Shown: positions 16,567-25,163, numbered from the stretch's first letter. The stretch: DNA of 64,000 bases from Mycobacterium dioxanotrophicus (GCF_002157835.1 NZ_CP020809.1:6386001-6450000), one strand, 5' to 3'. The notes: generated by a model from the sequence alone, not told the origin. Made by a program: numbers and translations.

Positions 16567-17784
16567 ATGGCTACGGAGACTGCCGGCGGGCAGGAGCGCA
16601 GCGACCGGGGAATCAGCGTCGGCGGGCAGGAGCGAAGCGACCGGGGATTCAGCTCTGCTGTTCGAGAGATCGACACCGGCGCGCTGCCCGATCGGTATGC
16701 GCGGGGCTGGCACTGCCTCGGCCCGGTGAAGGACTACCTGAACGGCGAGCCGCACTCCATCGAGGCGTTCGGCACCAAGCTGGTGGTGTTCGCCGATTCG
16801 CAGGGGGACGTCAAGATTCTCGACGGCTACTGCCGTCACATGGGCGGCGACCTGTCCCAGGGCACCATCAAGGGCGACACCATTGCCTGCCCGTTCCACG
16901 ACTGGCGCTGGGGCGGCGACGGCAAGTGCAAGTTGGTCCCCTACGCCAAGCGCACCCCACGGCTGGCCCGCACGCGCGCCTGGCACACCGACGTCCGCGG
17001 TGGCTTGTTGTTCGTGTGGCACGACCACGAGGGCAACCCGCCGCAGGAAGAAGTGCGGATCCCCGAGATCCCGGAAGTTGCGAGCGACGACTGGACCGAT
17101 TGGCGTTGGAACACGATGCTCATCGAGGGCAGCAACTGCCGCGAGATCATCGACAACGTCACCGACATGGCGCACTTCTTCTACATTCACTACGGCCTGC
17201 CGACGTACTTCAAGAACGTGTTCGAAGGCCACATCGCGTCGCAGTACCTGCACAACGTGGGTCGCCCCGACATCGGGGGCATGGGCACGGCCTACGGTGA
17301 GGCACATCTGGATTCGGAGGCGTCGTACTTCGGGCCGTCGTTCATGATCAACTGGCTGCACAACAACTACGGCGGCTACAAGGCCGAGTCCATCCTGATC
17401 AACTGCCACTACCCGGTCAGCCAGGACGCATTCGTGCTGCAGTGGGGTGTGATCGTCGAAAAGCCCAAGGGCATGGACGATGCCACCACCGAGAAGTTGG
17501 CCGCGGCGATGACCGACGGTGTCAGCAAGGGCTTCATGCAGGACGTCGAGATCTGGAGGCACAAGACCCGTATCGACAACCCGCTGCTGGTCGAGGAAGA
17601 CGGTGCGGTGTACCAGATGCGCCGCTGGTACCAGCAGTTCTATGTCGACGTCGCCGACGTGACACCGGACATGACCGACCGGTTCGAGATGGAGATCGAC
17701 ACCACCGCGGCCAACGAGAAATGGCACATCGAGGTGGAGGAGAACCTCCGGCAGCAACAGGCGGAGCAGGCGTCGACGTCATGA
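16567..17784 (+). CDS. kshA: 3-ketosteroid 9-alpha-hydroxylase oxygenase KshA
   Basis: Rieske non-haem iron oxygenase that 9-alpha-hydroxylates 3-ketosteroids; together with KstD it opens ring B. Rieske ligands are Cys89, His91, Cys108 and His111 (CRH ... CPFH). The mononuclear iron histidines are 203 and 208 in DNVTDMAHFFYIH. It matches Rv3526 apart from the N-terminus, which carries two copies of GGQERSDRG (residues 7-15 and 19-27) from a 36-bp tandem DNA repeat. GGAGG lies seven bases before ATG 16567. It overlaps the next gene by four bases. The reductase KshB is not in the window. Confidence 0.94.
   Translation: MATETAGGQERSDRGISVGGQERSDRGFSSAVREIDTGALPDRYARGWHCLGPVKDYLNGEPHSIEAFGTKLVVFADSQGDVKILDGYCRHMGGDLSQGTIKGDTIACPFHDWRWGGDGKCKLVPYAKRTPRLARTRAWHTDVRGGLLFVWHDHEGNPPQEEVRIPEIPEVASDDWTDWRWNTMLIEGSNCREIIDNVTDMAHFFYIHYGLPTYFKNVFEGHIASQYLHNVGRPDIGGMGTAYGEAHLDSEASYFGPSFMINWLHNNYGGYKAESILINCHYPVSQDAFVLQWGVIVEKPKGMDDATTEKLAAAMTDGVSKGFMQDVEIWRHKTRIDNPLLVEEDGAVYQMRRWYQQFYVDVADVTPDMTDRFEMEIDTTAANEKWHIEVEENLRQQQAEQASTS
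16585..16656 (+). repeat. 36-bp tandem duplication inside the kshA 5' end
   Basis: Units 16585-16620 and 16621-16656 share nearly all positions; each begins GGCGGGCAGGAGCG and contains AGCGACCGGGG. They encode the doubled GGQERSDRG segment just before the conserved KshA fold. The unit looks like a dispersed short repeat captured by the gene. Confidence 0.8.
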
Positions 17785-18230
17785 GGCCCGAGGTCGACGA
17801 GTTGGCTCGCTCGATGCTGCTGCTGCACGGGGTGCACGATGACGACCACCCGCACCCCGCCGGCAGTGACAGCAAGCCCGGAACATGGTCCAAGGCACCG
17901 GATTTCGCGTCCGATCCGCAACGAGCAGCCGCGGTCCGGGAGGCCACCGAGCAGGACCGGCAGCGGTACCTCACCTCGGGCCTGGCCTCGGTGGACTGCC
18001 GGTTCTGTCACGTCACGGTCCAGGTCAAGAAGCTGGGTCCGGAACACACGTCGGTGCAGTGGAACTCGGAGGCGACGCAACGTTGTGCCGTGTTCGCCGA
18101 ACTGCGGGAATCCGGGGGCGATCCGGCGCGGGCACGCTCGTGCCCGCGTCTGACGGATAGCATCAGGCATGCTGTCGCCGAGGGTTGCCTGGAGGAGTTC
18201 TCCTCGGCGCCCTCGCCTGGCGACGGCTGA
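17781..18230 (+). CDS. Conserved hypothetical protein (Rv3527-like)
   Basis: A 149-residue protein whose start overlaps the kshA stop (ATGA), so it is cotranscribed and translationally coupled with kshA. Residues near 70-120 contain a CRFC pair and further Cys in QRCAVF and RSCPRL, which could form a small metal site. It corresponds to Rv3527 by position and composition. No catalytic family is recognised. A chaperone or accessory role for the Rieske enzyme can be guessed from the coupling but nothing shows it. Confidence 0.75.
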   Translation: MRPEVDELARSMLLLHGVHDDDHPHPAGSDSKPGTWSKAPDFASDPQRAAAVREATEQDRQRYLTSGLASVDCRFCHVTVQVKKLGPEHTSVQWNSEATQRCAVFAELRESGGDPARARSCPRLTDSIRHAVAEGCLEEFSSAPSPGDG

Positions 18231-18234
18231 GGAC

Positions 18235-18873
18235 ATGCTCCGACGGGGGTCGATTCTGATCCTCGGTCTGACCCTTGCACTCACCGGCTGTACCCGGGTG
18301 CTCGACCAGCCGCATCCGCAGGCTGAGCAATCGGTGGCACCCATCCCTGCGGGACAGGTCCACGATCTGCTGAGTCCGCACGTGCAGGATCAGGACGGCA
18401 ATCTGTTCGTCACCGTGTCACCCGAAACCTGCAGCGGGGTGGCCAGAGAGGTCGATCCGCCGTTCATCGCCGACCGCCACCCGGCGGCCACCGACGGTGG
18501 GCACTGGGCCGACGAGGGCCGGGTGTACATCGAAGAGATGGTCGCGGTCTACCACCGAGACTTCGACCCGAAGGCGGCGCTCGCCGATGCCCGCCACGCC
18601 ATCGATTCCTGCCGCGACGTCACGTTCACCGTCACCACGATGCGCGGCCAGCACTACAGGTTCACCCTTCTGCCACAGGCCAACTCAGGATCCCCGGACA
18701 TCGCGCTGTGGTCGTTCCGCAGCCCTGACTGGGCCTGCGACAGCGCGTTCGTCGCCGCCCACAACGCCGCCATCGAGATCTCGACGTGCGGCGTCGTGGG
18801 CGGCTATGACGTGCTGTCACTGGCTCGCGAGGCACTGAAGCGGATCAACACACTCGCCAACACCACGGTGTGA
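18235..18873 (+). CDS. Lipoprotein with PknH-type extracellular sensor-like domain
   Basis: A 212-residue exported lipoprotein with lipobox LALTGC (Cys near residue 19). The mature part has several spaced Cys and a pattern like the PknH extracellular domain (QDGNLFVTVSPETC, the middle YHRDF, the late DWACDSAF and EISTCG), which mycobacteria also use in stand-alone lipoproteins such as LppH. ATG 18235 is preferred because the in-frame upstream start would put 22 charged residues before the signal peptide. It lies four bases after the preceding gene. The ligand is unknown. Confidence 0.72.
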   Translation: MLRRGSILILGLTLALTGCTRVLDQPHPQAEQSVAPIPAGQVHDLLSPHVQDQDGNLFVTVSPETCSGVAREVDPPFIADRHPAATDGGHWADEGRVYIEEMVAVYHRDFDPKAALADARHAIDSCRDVTFTVTTMRGQHYRFTLLPQANSGSPDIALWSFRSPDWACDSAFVAAHNAAIEISTCGVVGGYDVLSLAREALKRINTLANTTV

Positions 18874-18874
18874 T

Positions 18875-18892
18875 GGGGCTTCTCAGAGCCCC
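18875..18892. terminator. Small hairpin between convergent genes
   Basis: GGGGCT (18875-18880) and AGCCCC (18887-18892) form a six-base-pair stem with a six-base loop, just after the lipoprotein stop and across the end of the convergent sulfotransferase gene. It may stop transcription in both directions; it is short and has no T tract. Confidence 0.45.
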
Positions 18893-20034
18893 TTGAAGCG
18901 CTCCTTGACCTGCTCGGTGGTCAACCCGTAATCGGCCAGATCGTAGGTGTGCTTGGGCGCGCGGGGCCCCCTCTTACTCGCCTCGTTCACCGCGGTGACG
19001 GCGGCGCGGGCCGCATCGGTGTAGGGCAGGCCGAAGTGCTTGTACACGTTCTCCACGGTCGTGATCGGATCGGCAATGAACTCGAAATAGTCGACATCAT
19101 AGAACTGTGCCGAATCATGCTTGGCGCGTTCGGCGTTGAACAACTCAAGGCCGCGCGACCAGGTCTCGAGCGCGTCTGCGCCGATCTGGGCGCCGGTGAA
19201 ACTGTTCGACCACCCTTCGGTGGTGTGCTGGGACAACGAGCACATCGAGGCCATGATCGTCTCGGCCGGCCGGTGGCACTGGATCACCAGGGCGTCAGGG
19301 TAGGTCGCGAAGACCGCGTCCAGTGCGAACAGATGACTGGGATTCTTGAGCACCCAACGCTTTTCCGGATCGTTGAGCCCGATGAGCTGTAGGTTGCGGC
19401 GGTGCCGCTGATACGACCGGGTCCAGTCCTGTCCGGCGAGCCAGCAGGCGTAGGTGGGCAGGTGCGCGAGCGTCTCATACGACACCGAGTGCAGCGACTG
19501 CCGCAGCAGCTGCCAGCACTCCTCCACTTCGTCGGCGGTCATGAAGTGCAGCCCGGTGTAGTCCGGGTTCTCCTCATGATGCTGGTCGAAGCGGGCGGCC
19601 AGCTGTTGGTAAACCGGGTTCTCCGGCCAGGTTTCGCGGGGCGGCCGCGGCTGCGGGAACTCCGCCAGCCACATCTCAAGACCCTGATGCGCCGGGTCGG
19701 CGGTCAACAACCGGTGCAGCACCGTGGTTCCCGTGCGCGGCAACCCGGTGACGAAGATCGGCCGCTCGATCGCCACCTCGACATGCTGGGGGTACTGCTT
19801 CCAGGACGACTCACTGAGCAACCGCGCCACCAGGGCGTTGCGCAGGAAGAACCGGGACATCTTGCTGCCGAGCTCGGTGAGATCGGCGTCGCGCTGATAC
19901 GACTCGAGCAGTACGCCCAGGGCTTCGCGGTAATTGTCGTCGTCGGCCCCGAAGTCGTCGAGGCCGGTGGCCTTGGTCGCCGAGGCGTGCAGATCGTCGA
20001 CCGTGCCGACGTCGACCCGTGCCTTGCTGCTCAT
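18883..20034 (-). CDS. Sulfotransferase-family protein (Rv3529c-like)
   Basis: P-loop sulfotransferase-fold protein of 383 residues. The 5'-phosphosulfate-binding motif is seen in FVTGLPRTGTT (around residues 94-104). The later segment NPSHLFALDAVFATYPDA and the C-terminal segment around LPYTDAARA are typical of this actinobacterial subfamily. It is the third gene of a leftward operon (DUF1214, SDR, this), with ATGA overlap to the SDR gene. Sulfation of a sterol-derived or lipid hydroxyl is possible; the acceptor is unknown. Confidence 0.83.
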   Translation of the reverse strand: MSSKARVDVGTVDDLHASATKATGLDDFGADDDNYREALGVLLESYQRDADLTELGSKMSRFFLRNALVARLLSESSWKQYPQHVEVAIERPIFVTGLPRTGTTVLHRLLTADPAHQGLEMWLAEFPQPRPPRETWPENPVYQQLAARFDQHHEENPDYTGLHFMTADEVEECWQLLRQSLHSVSYETLAHLPTYACWLAGQDWTRSYQRHRRNLQLIGLNDPEKRWVLKNPSHLFALDAVFATYPDALVIQCHRPAETIMASMCSLSQHTTEGWSNSFTGAQIGADALETWSRGLELFNAERAKHDSAQFYDVDYFEFIADPITTVENVYKHFGLPYTDAARAAVTAVNEASKRGPRAPKHTYDLADYGLTTEQVKERFKGL

Positions 20035-20825
20035 GCTTTGAACTCCCCGCAGTTCACATCGAGCGCCTGGCCGGTGATACCGCTCGCCATGTCGCTGGCC
20101 ATGAACAGGATGGCCGAGGCGACCTCGTCCTCGGTCGGCAACCGCTTGAGATCCGAAGCGGCCGCGGTGGCCTTGTAGATCTCCTCGACCGTGGTGCCGT
20201 ACTTGCCGGCCTGGTGAGCGAAGTAGCTCTCCAGCGTGCCACCCCAGATATAACCCGGCAGAACGGAATTGACTCGAATACCCTGGTCACCCAGCTCAGT
20301 GGCCAGCGTCTGCGACATCGCCAGCAGTGCAGACTTGGCCATCTTGTACGCGCCGTACTTGGCTTGCGAGTGCCGCACCACCATGGAGTTGACGTTGACC
20401 ACCGAGCCGTTGGACTCGGCCAGCGCCGGCGTGAACGCCTGGATCAAGCGCAGGGCACCGAACACCGTCAGCTCGATGGCCTCGCGCATGTGCTCGAAGG
20501 TCGTGTTGGCGAAGGGCTTCATCGACGGCACCCGAAACGCGTTGTTGATCAACACGTCAACCTTGCCGTAGGCCTCGTTCGCGACCGACACCAGGTTGTT
20601 GACCTGATCGTCGTCGGTGATGTCGGTGCCCACCGCGATGGCGCGCCGGCCCAGGTCGGCGACCTGCTTGGCGACATCGTCGAGCCGTTCGACGGTGCGA
20701 GCAGCCAGCACCAGATCAGCCCCGGCCTCGGCGCACCGACGCGCCAGCGTGGTGCCCAGTGCCGGGCCGACGCCACTGATCACGACGACTCGGTCTTTTA
20801 GCAGACCATCAAGCTTCACGGACAT
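20031..20825 (-). CDS. Short-chain dehydrogenase/reductase (Rv3530c-like)
   Basis: SDR of 264 residues with the classical features: a cofactor-binding GVGPALG near residue 18 (a variant of TGxxxGxG), NNAF, an active-site Ser in VNVNSMVVRHS, and the catalytic pair in YGAYKMAK. It is likely to oxidise or reduce a hydroxyl/ketone of a sterol-derived intermediate. It starts three bases after the DUF1214 gene and overlaps the sulfotransferase gene by four bases. The operon is driven by the KstR box at 22016. Confidence 0.87.
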   Translation of the reverse strand: MSVKLDGLLKDRVVVISGVGPALGTTLARRCAEAGADLVLAARTVERLDDVAKQVADLGRRAIAVGTDITDDDQVNNLVSVANEAYGKVDVLINNAFRVPSMKPFANTTFEHMREAIELTVFGALRLIQAFTPALAESNGSVVNVNSMVVRHSQAKYGAYKMAKSALLAMSQTLATELGDQGIRVNSVLPGYIWGGTLESYFAHQAGKYGTTVEEIYKATAAASDLKRLPTEDEVASAILFMASDMASGITGQALDVNCGEFKA

Positions 20826-20828
20826 CCG

Positions 20829-21956
20829 CTACCCCAGCATCCTGTTGGCGATTTGCTTCTGACGCAGCGCAATCCGCTGCCGCCATTCTTCTTGCGAGAT
20901 CTTGTTGTGCTCGTAGTACGGCAAGGCGGTCTCGATCTTGGCAAGGTCCACCAGTTCCACCGTCGGGCCGTCGGCCTCGGTCAGCTCGCGCGACACCCGC
21001 TGCCACCGGAACTGCACGAACCCCTTGGCGTGGCCCAGGGTCTCCACCCAGTTGGTGACGCCGGGATTCTCGTCGGAGACGACGATGCGGATCTTGCCGT
21101 CCGGATCAGCTTGGGCCTGAGTGCCGTTCAGTGAGGTCTGGTGGTTGATGTAGTCCAGAGAGATGTACCAGAGGCTGCCCAGCTGGAATCCGAGGTACGG
21201 CGCGTCGGTGACGGGCAGCGTGATGAGCATCGCCTGATCCGGCTTGAGGTCGTAGTGGCCCGCCGACGAGTACTGGGTGGCCAGACCGCCGGGCGTGAGC
21301 CGCGGCGCCACCATGGTGTTGACGGGAATATTCATGTAGAACCACTGCGGGAACTGCAGCCAAGTCTTGATCCGTTGCACCAGCTGCTTGCCCGCGGTGG
21401 CGTAACGCTTTTCGATCAGTGCCCGGGTGAGCGCGGGCGGTGCGGTGCCTGCGGTGTCGGTCCTGGCGATCGCCAGCGTGCCACGTCGGGCCGACCAATC
21501 GTTGTAGACCTCGCGGATCACCAACTGGGCGGGAGCTTTCGGCGTCACCCGCCATTCGAAGGTGCCGTCCTCGGCGATGTCGAGGGCACGGTCGTCGAAT
21601 GCCGTCTCGCTGTCGGGCACGTCTCTGTCGGTGTACTCACCGCCGAGCATCTGGAAGCTGAGATCCGTTGTGGTGCCGCGGGTTCCCGTGACGACGTACT
21701 CGTGGCCCGCCTGCACCCGGGTACCGAAGTACAGCGTGTCCGGGTTGTCCAGCCCCATCTTGTTGAAGGGGCCGGTGCCCGATAGCAAGAACGGGTGGTC
21801 GCGGTCGTAGTCGAACGCGATGTGCGTACAGGCCGAGATGCCGCCCGCGAGATATTGCAGGCCCTCGAGCAGATCGGCTTCTGATTCGATGTGCGGCGCC
21901 TCGCGGACCAGGCGCTCGGCCTCCGCAATGGCGTCGACAAGTGGTTGGGCGTACAT
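20829..21956 (-). CDS. DUF1214/DUF1254-type protein (Rv3531c-like)
   Basis: A 375-residue protein of the DUF1214 family, with the C-terminal conserved WYxS/NxxN-like region in SLWYISLDYINHQTS and DGKIRIVVSDENPGV. It matches the usual length of Rv3531c. ATG 21956 is chosen because the frame open upstream would add 80 residues of non-conserved, arginine-rich sequence across the promoter. It is the first gene of the DUF1214-SDR-sulfotransferase operon. The 5' leader contains an 18-bp palindrome. The biochemical function of this family is not established. Confidence 0.83.
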   Translation of the reverse strand: MYAQPLVDAIAEAERLVREAPHIESEADLLEGLQYLAGGISACTHIAFDYDRDHPFLLSGTGPFNKMGLDNPDTLYFGTRVQAGHEYVVTGTRGTTTDLSFQMLGGEYTDRDVPDSETAFDDRALDIAEDGTFEWRVTPKAPAQLVIREVYNDWSARRGTLAIARTDTAGTAPPALTRALIEKRYATAGKQLVQRIKTWLQFPQWFYMNIPVNTMVAPRLTPGGLATQYSSAGHYDLKPDQAMLITLPVTDAPYLGFQLGSLWYISLDYINHQTSLNGTQAQADPDGKIRIVVSDENPGVTNWVETLGHAKGFVQFRWQRVSRELTEADGPTVELVDLAKIETALPYYEHNKISQEEWRQRIALRQKQIANRMLG

Positions 21957-21971
21957 CCATCCCCGTCCTCG

Positions 21972-21989
21972 CGGTCCAATATTGGACCG
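21972..21989. promoter_or_regulatory. 18-bp perfect palindrome, candidate IclR-regulator operator
   Basis: CGGTCCAATATTGGACCG is perfectly self-complementary and sits between the divergent DUF1214 and IclR genes, 16 bases before the DUF1214 ATG and 27 bases from the KstR box. IclR-family proteins commonly bind palindromes of this size next to their own genes. The assignment is inferred from position and symmetry. Confidence 0.6.
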
Positions 21990-22015
21990 TAGTGGTAGAG
22001 TTTCCGACCTGAGGT

Positions 22016-22029
22016 TAGAACGTGTTCTA
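22016..22029. promoter_or_regulatory. KstR operator between the DUF1214 operon and the IclR gene
   Basis: TAGAACGTGTTCTA fits TnnAACnnGTTnnA completely. It lies 60 bases from the leftward DUF1214 start and about 25 bases from the rightward IclR start, so both units may be under KstR control. Confidence 0.92.
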
Positions 22030-22054
22030 GTTCGAGTCAATGTCGGAGGTCCGG

Positions 22055-22954
22055 ATGACGGTGACGGAATCGGCCGGCCGCGCGTCGCCACCGACTGCGC
22101 GGGTGGTAGCCATCCTGAATTTTTTGGCAGGGCATCCGCACGAGCACTTCGGCCTCTCCGAGTTGGCCCGCCGCATCGGATTGAGCAAGCCCACATGCCT
22201 GGGCATCCTCACCACACTGTCCGACGCCGGCTACGTGATCCGCGACGCCCAACAGAAGACGTATCGGCTTGGGCCCACGCTCATTTCACTGGGCCACACC
22301 GCACAGGAATCGATGCGCGTGAGCCCAGGCGCACGCGACGAACTACGGCGGCTCTCCGAGACGTTCAACGCCACCGCGGCCCTGTCCGGCGTGGTCGACG
22401 ATCGCATCACCTTGCTGGAACTGGTCTCACCACCCGGCACTCCGGTCACCGTGCAGGTCGGGCAGAGCTATCCGTTCGCACCGCCGGTGGGCCTGATGTT
22501 CGTGCTGTGGGATGACCGGGCCGTCAAGGGGTGGCTCGCCAAAGAACCGACCATCCCGCTGCGCACCGACGGTGAACGGCTCGACCGCGTCATCGCCGAA
22601 TGCCGCACATCGGGATACCTGGTGGAACGTCTCACCCCAGGCGGCCGACGCCTCTACGCACTGATGGCCGGCATGTCGAGCACCCTGCCCGACGAGCTGC
22701 GCGCATTGCTCGGCGAGCTGATCTCCGACATCGGCGAACGCGTGTACCTACCTGGCGAAGCAAACGCCAAAACCCACGACATCAGCGTCATCGCCGCGCC
22801 GGTGTTCGACCATCATCAACGCCAGGTGATGGTGGCCTCGCTGCAGATCGGCCGGGCCCTGTCCGATACCGAGATCACCCGCCACGCCCGCGGGCTGTGC
22901 GCCACCGCCGACGTGCTGACGGCCCAGTTGGGCGGCTCGAAGCCGGCGCGCTAA
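22055..22954 (+). CDS. IclR-family transcriptional regulator
   Basis: A 299-residue regulator with an N-terminal winged helix-turn-helix (residues about 15-80, with LSELARRIGLSKPTCLGIL as the HTH) and a C-terminal IclR effector domain. I prefer ATG 22055, with GGAGG at 22045-22049. ATG 22040 in the same frame would also be possible, as a near-leaderless start, since TAGTTC lies just upstream. It is divergent from the DUF1214 operon and shares its promoter region, including a KstR box and an 18-bp palindrome. Its effector is unknown; a CoA thioester or ring-degradation product is a guess. Its end overlaps recQ by four bases. Confidence 0.85.
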   Translation: MTVTESAGRASPPTARVVAILNFLAGHPHEHFGLSELARRIGLSKPTCLGILTTLSDAGYVIRDAQQKTYRLGPTLISLGHTAQESMRVSPGARDELRRLSETFNATAALSGVVDDRITLLELVSPPGTPVTVQVGQSYPFAPPVGLMFVLWDDRAVKGWLAKEPTIPLRTDGERLDRVIAECRTSGYLVERLTPGGRRLYALMAGMSSTLPDELRALLGELISDIGERVYLPGEANAKTHDISVIAAPVFDHHQRQVMVASLQIGRALSDTEITRHARGLCATADVLTAQLGGSKPAR

Positions 22955-25056
22955 CTCGTGCTGGCCAGTACGAACGGCAACACCTCGGGCGCACCGGCGC
23001 CGCGCAGCACGCGCGCCGCCATCGTCAGCGTCCACCCGGTATCGGTCATGTCGTCGACCAGCAGGACGGGCCCGTCGGGGAACTGGACCTGCGGCCGCTC
23101 CCAAGACCCGTTCAGCGCGGCCACCCGGTAGGCCGAGTTCGCCGCGGTCACGGGCCGGCGGTCGGGTGCATAAGGCAGCGTGCCCAAGTCGGCCAGTCGG
23201 CCCAGCGCAGCCAGCCGCTGCACAGTCGAGCGGGTCAGCACCGGATGGCTCTGCGAATCCAGACCCATCACGGCGACGGGCCGGTTCTCCCAGTTCCAGG
23301 CCTTCAACACCGCGACCGCTGCCTGCACCACCTCGTCGGGCACCTCCTGATCCGGCTCGGCCAGCAGTTTGCGCAACCGCGCGCCCCAGCCGAGATCGGT
23401 GAGGCGGCCGATGGCCCGCCCCGGTGCTGCGCCGTCGTTGATGCGTCCCGACAGGGCGACTCCCAGGGATGCCAGGCCCGACGGCCACTGCTTGCGGGGC
23501 GCCACCGCGACCCCGGGGCGACGCAGCCGCTCCCGCGTGGCGGTCAGGGTTGCCTCGTCGACGGCAGTCTCGTAGTGGGTCCCGGCGCAGTTGTCACAAC
23601 GGCCGCACCGCTGTCCGGGCTGAAGTTCGGGATCGTCGAGTTGCCCACGCAGGAACGCCATGCGGCAGGCGTCGGTGTCGAGATAGTCGAGCATGGCCTG
23701 CTGTTCGCGTTTCCGCGCCTCGTCCAGCGCGCGGTAGCGCTCCTCGTCGTAGCTCCACGGCTCTCCAGTGGAGATCCACCCGCCCTTGACCCGACGGACC
23801 GCGCCGTCCACGTCGAGCACCTTGAGCACCATCTCGAGTCGGGACCGGTTGAGGTCCACCAGGGTTTCCAGTGCGGGTGCCGACTGCGGCCGTTCAGGGT
23901 CGAGTGCTCGGATGACGTTGCGCACCATGGCTTCTGATGGGAACGCCACCGAGGCGAAGTACCGCCAGACGTCCTGGTCTTCGACGCCGGGCAGCAGGAT
24001 CACCTCAGCGCTGGCAGTGGCACGGCCCGCACGCCCCACCTGCTGGTAATAGGCGATCGGCGACGACGGCGCGCCCAGATGCACGACGAAACCGAGGTCG
24101 GGCTTGTCGAAGCCCATCCCCAGGGCCGAGGTCGCCACCAGGGCTTTCACCTGATTGTCCAGCAGGTCGGCTTCCAGCTGTTCTCGCTCGGCAGTGTCGG
24201 TGGACCCGGTGTAGGCGGCCACCTTGTGGCCCTGCTCGGACAGCAGGGCGGCCACGTCGTGGGCCTGCGCCACTGTGAGGGTGTAGATGATGCCCGACCC
24301 GGGGAGCGAACCCAGTTGTGCGGCAATCCAGGCCGCACGCTGTGCGGGATTGCCCGCCTTGACCACCGCCAACCGCAGCGACTCGCGATCCAGTCCGCCG
24401 CGCAGCACGACAGTGTCGCGACCGCCGACGCCGAGCTGGGCTGCGACATCGTTGACCACCCGGTCGTTTGCGGTCGCGGTGGTGGCCAGCACCGGGATGT
24501 CGGCGCCCAATTCGGCGATCAGCGTGCGGATGCGTCGATAGTCGGGACGGAAGTCATGTCCCCAGTCGGATACGCAATGTGCCTCATCGACCACCACCAG
24601 ACCGGCATCCGCTGCAAGCGCGGGCAAAACGTTGTCCCGAAAGTCGGGATTGTTCAACCGTTCTGGGCTCACCAGCAGCACATCGAGCTCGCCTGCGGCG
24701 ACCCGCTGATGGATCGTGTCCCATTCGGTGACGTTGCCGGAGTTGATGGTCGCGGCCGCCACGCCGGCGCGCTCGGCCGCGGCCACCTGGTTGCGCATCA
24801 GCGCCAGCAATGGCGACACGATCACCGTCGGACCGTGGCCGGTGCTGCGCAACAACTTGGCCGCGATGAAGTACACCGCCGACTTGCCCCACCCGGTGCG
24901 CTGCACGACCAACGCCTGCCTGCGGTGCACCACGAGCGCCTCGATGGCCGTCCACTGATCGTCACGGAGCCGCGCGGCAGGCCCGGCCAACTGCTCGAGG
25001 ATCGACTGCGCCTCAGCTCGCGCCGGTGCAGTCAGTTCGGATGTCACCTGACCCAT
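22951..25056 (-). CDS. recQ: RecQ-family DNA helicase with C-terminal phosphoribosyltransferase-like domain
   Basis: SF2 3'-5' DNA helicase for recombination repair. Motifs are Walker A QRTGWGKS (residues 52-59), VVDEAHCVSDWGHDFRPDY (motif II), ATTATA, and the C-terminal helicase QQVGRAGR. A zinc-binding RQC segment follows (CGRCDNC plus upstream Cys). No HRDC domain is seen. Instead the protein ends in a segment with PVLLVDDMTDTGWTL, which is the PRPP-loop pattern of type I phosphoribosyltransferases. ATG 25056 gives 701 residues. An upstream ATG at 25119 lies inside a long palindrome and looks less likely. No tie to sterol metabolism. Confidence 0.85.
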   Translation of the reverse strand: MGQVTSELTAPARAEAQSILEQLAGPAARLRDDQWTAIEALVVHRRQALVVQRTGWGKSAVYFIAAKLLRSTGHGPTVIVSPLLALMRNQVAAAERAGVAAATINSGNVTEWDTIHQRVAAGELDVLLVSPERLNNPDFRDNVLPALAADAGLVVVDEAHCVSDWGHDFRPDYRRIRTLIAELGADIPVLATTATANDRVVNDVAAQLGVGGRDTVVLRGGLDRESLRLAVVKAGNPAQRAAWIAAQLGSLPGSGIIYTLTVAQAHDVAALLSEQGHKVAAYTGSTDTAEREQLEADLLDNQVKALVATSALGMGFDKPDLGFVVHLGAPSSPIAYYQQVGRAGRATASAEVILLPGVEDQDVWRYFASVAFPSEAMVRNVIRALDPERPQSAPALETLVDLNRSRLEMVLKVLDVDGAVRRVKGGWISTGEPWSYDEERYRALDEARKREQQAMLDYLDTDACRMAFLRGQLDDPELQPGQRCGRCDNCAGTHYETAVDEATLTATRERLRRPGVAVAPRKQWPSGLASLGVALSGRINDGAAPGRAIGRLTDLGWGARLRKLLAEPDQEVPDEVVQAAVAVLKAWNWENRPVAVMGLDSQSHPVLTRSTVQRLAALGRLADLGTLPYAPDRRPVTAANSAYRVAALNGSWERPQVQFPDGPVLLVDDMTDTGWTLTMAARVLRGAGAPEVLPFVLASTS

Positions 25057-25097
25057 CTTGCCCGCGGCGGCCGACACCTCGACTTGCCCACCCGCCG

Positions 25098-25150
25098 AAT
25101 GTGAAGAAGTTGGTGACATTCTCGAGAATGTTCGCCATCTTGTTCACATT
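25098..25150. repeat. 53-bp nested imperfect palindrome between hsaF and recQ
   Basis: The centre is a perfect 16-bp palindrome, ACATTCTCGAGAATGT (25116-25131). It is flanked by further pairing arms ending in AATGTGAA (25098-25105) and TTCACATT (25143-25150), with a few mismatches and one bulge. It could be the terminator of the hsaE-hsaG-hsaF operon or an operator/promoter site for recQ. It is AT-richer than its surroundings. Confidence 0.7.
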
Positions 25151-25163
25151 GGGCGACAACTAC

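Noticed and set aside
24079..25104. 341-codon plus-strand frame opposite recQ
   Set aside because: RecQ helicase motifs on the minus strand account for this DNA.
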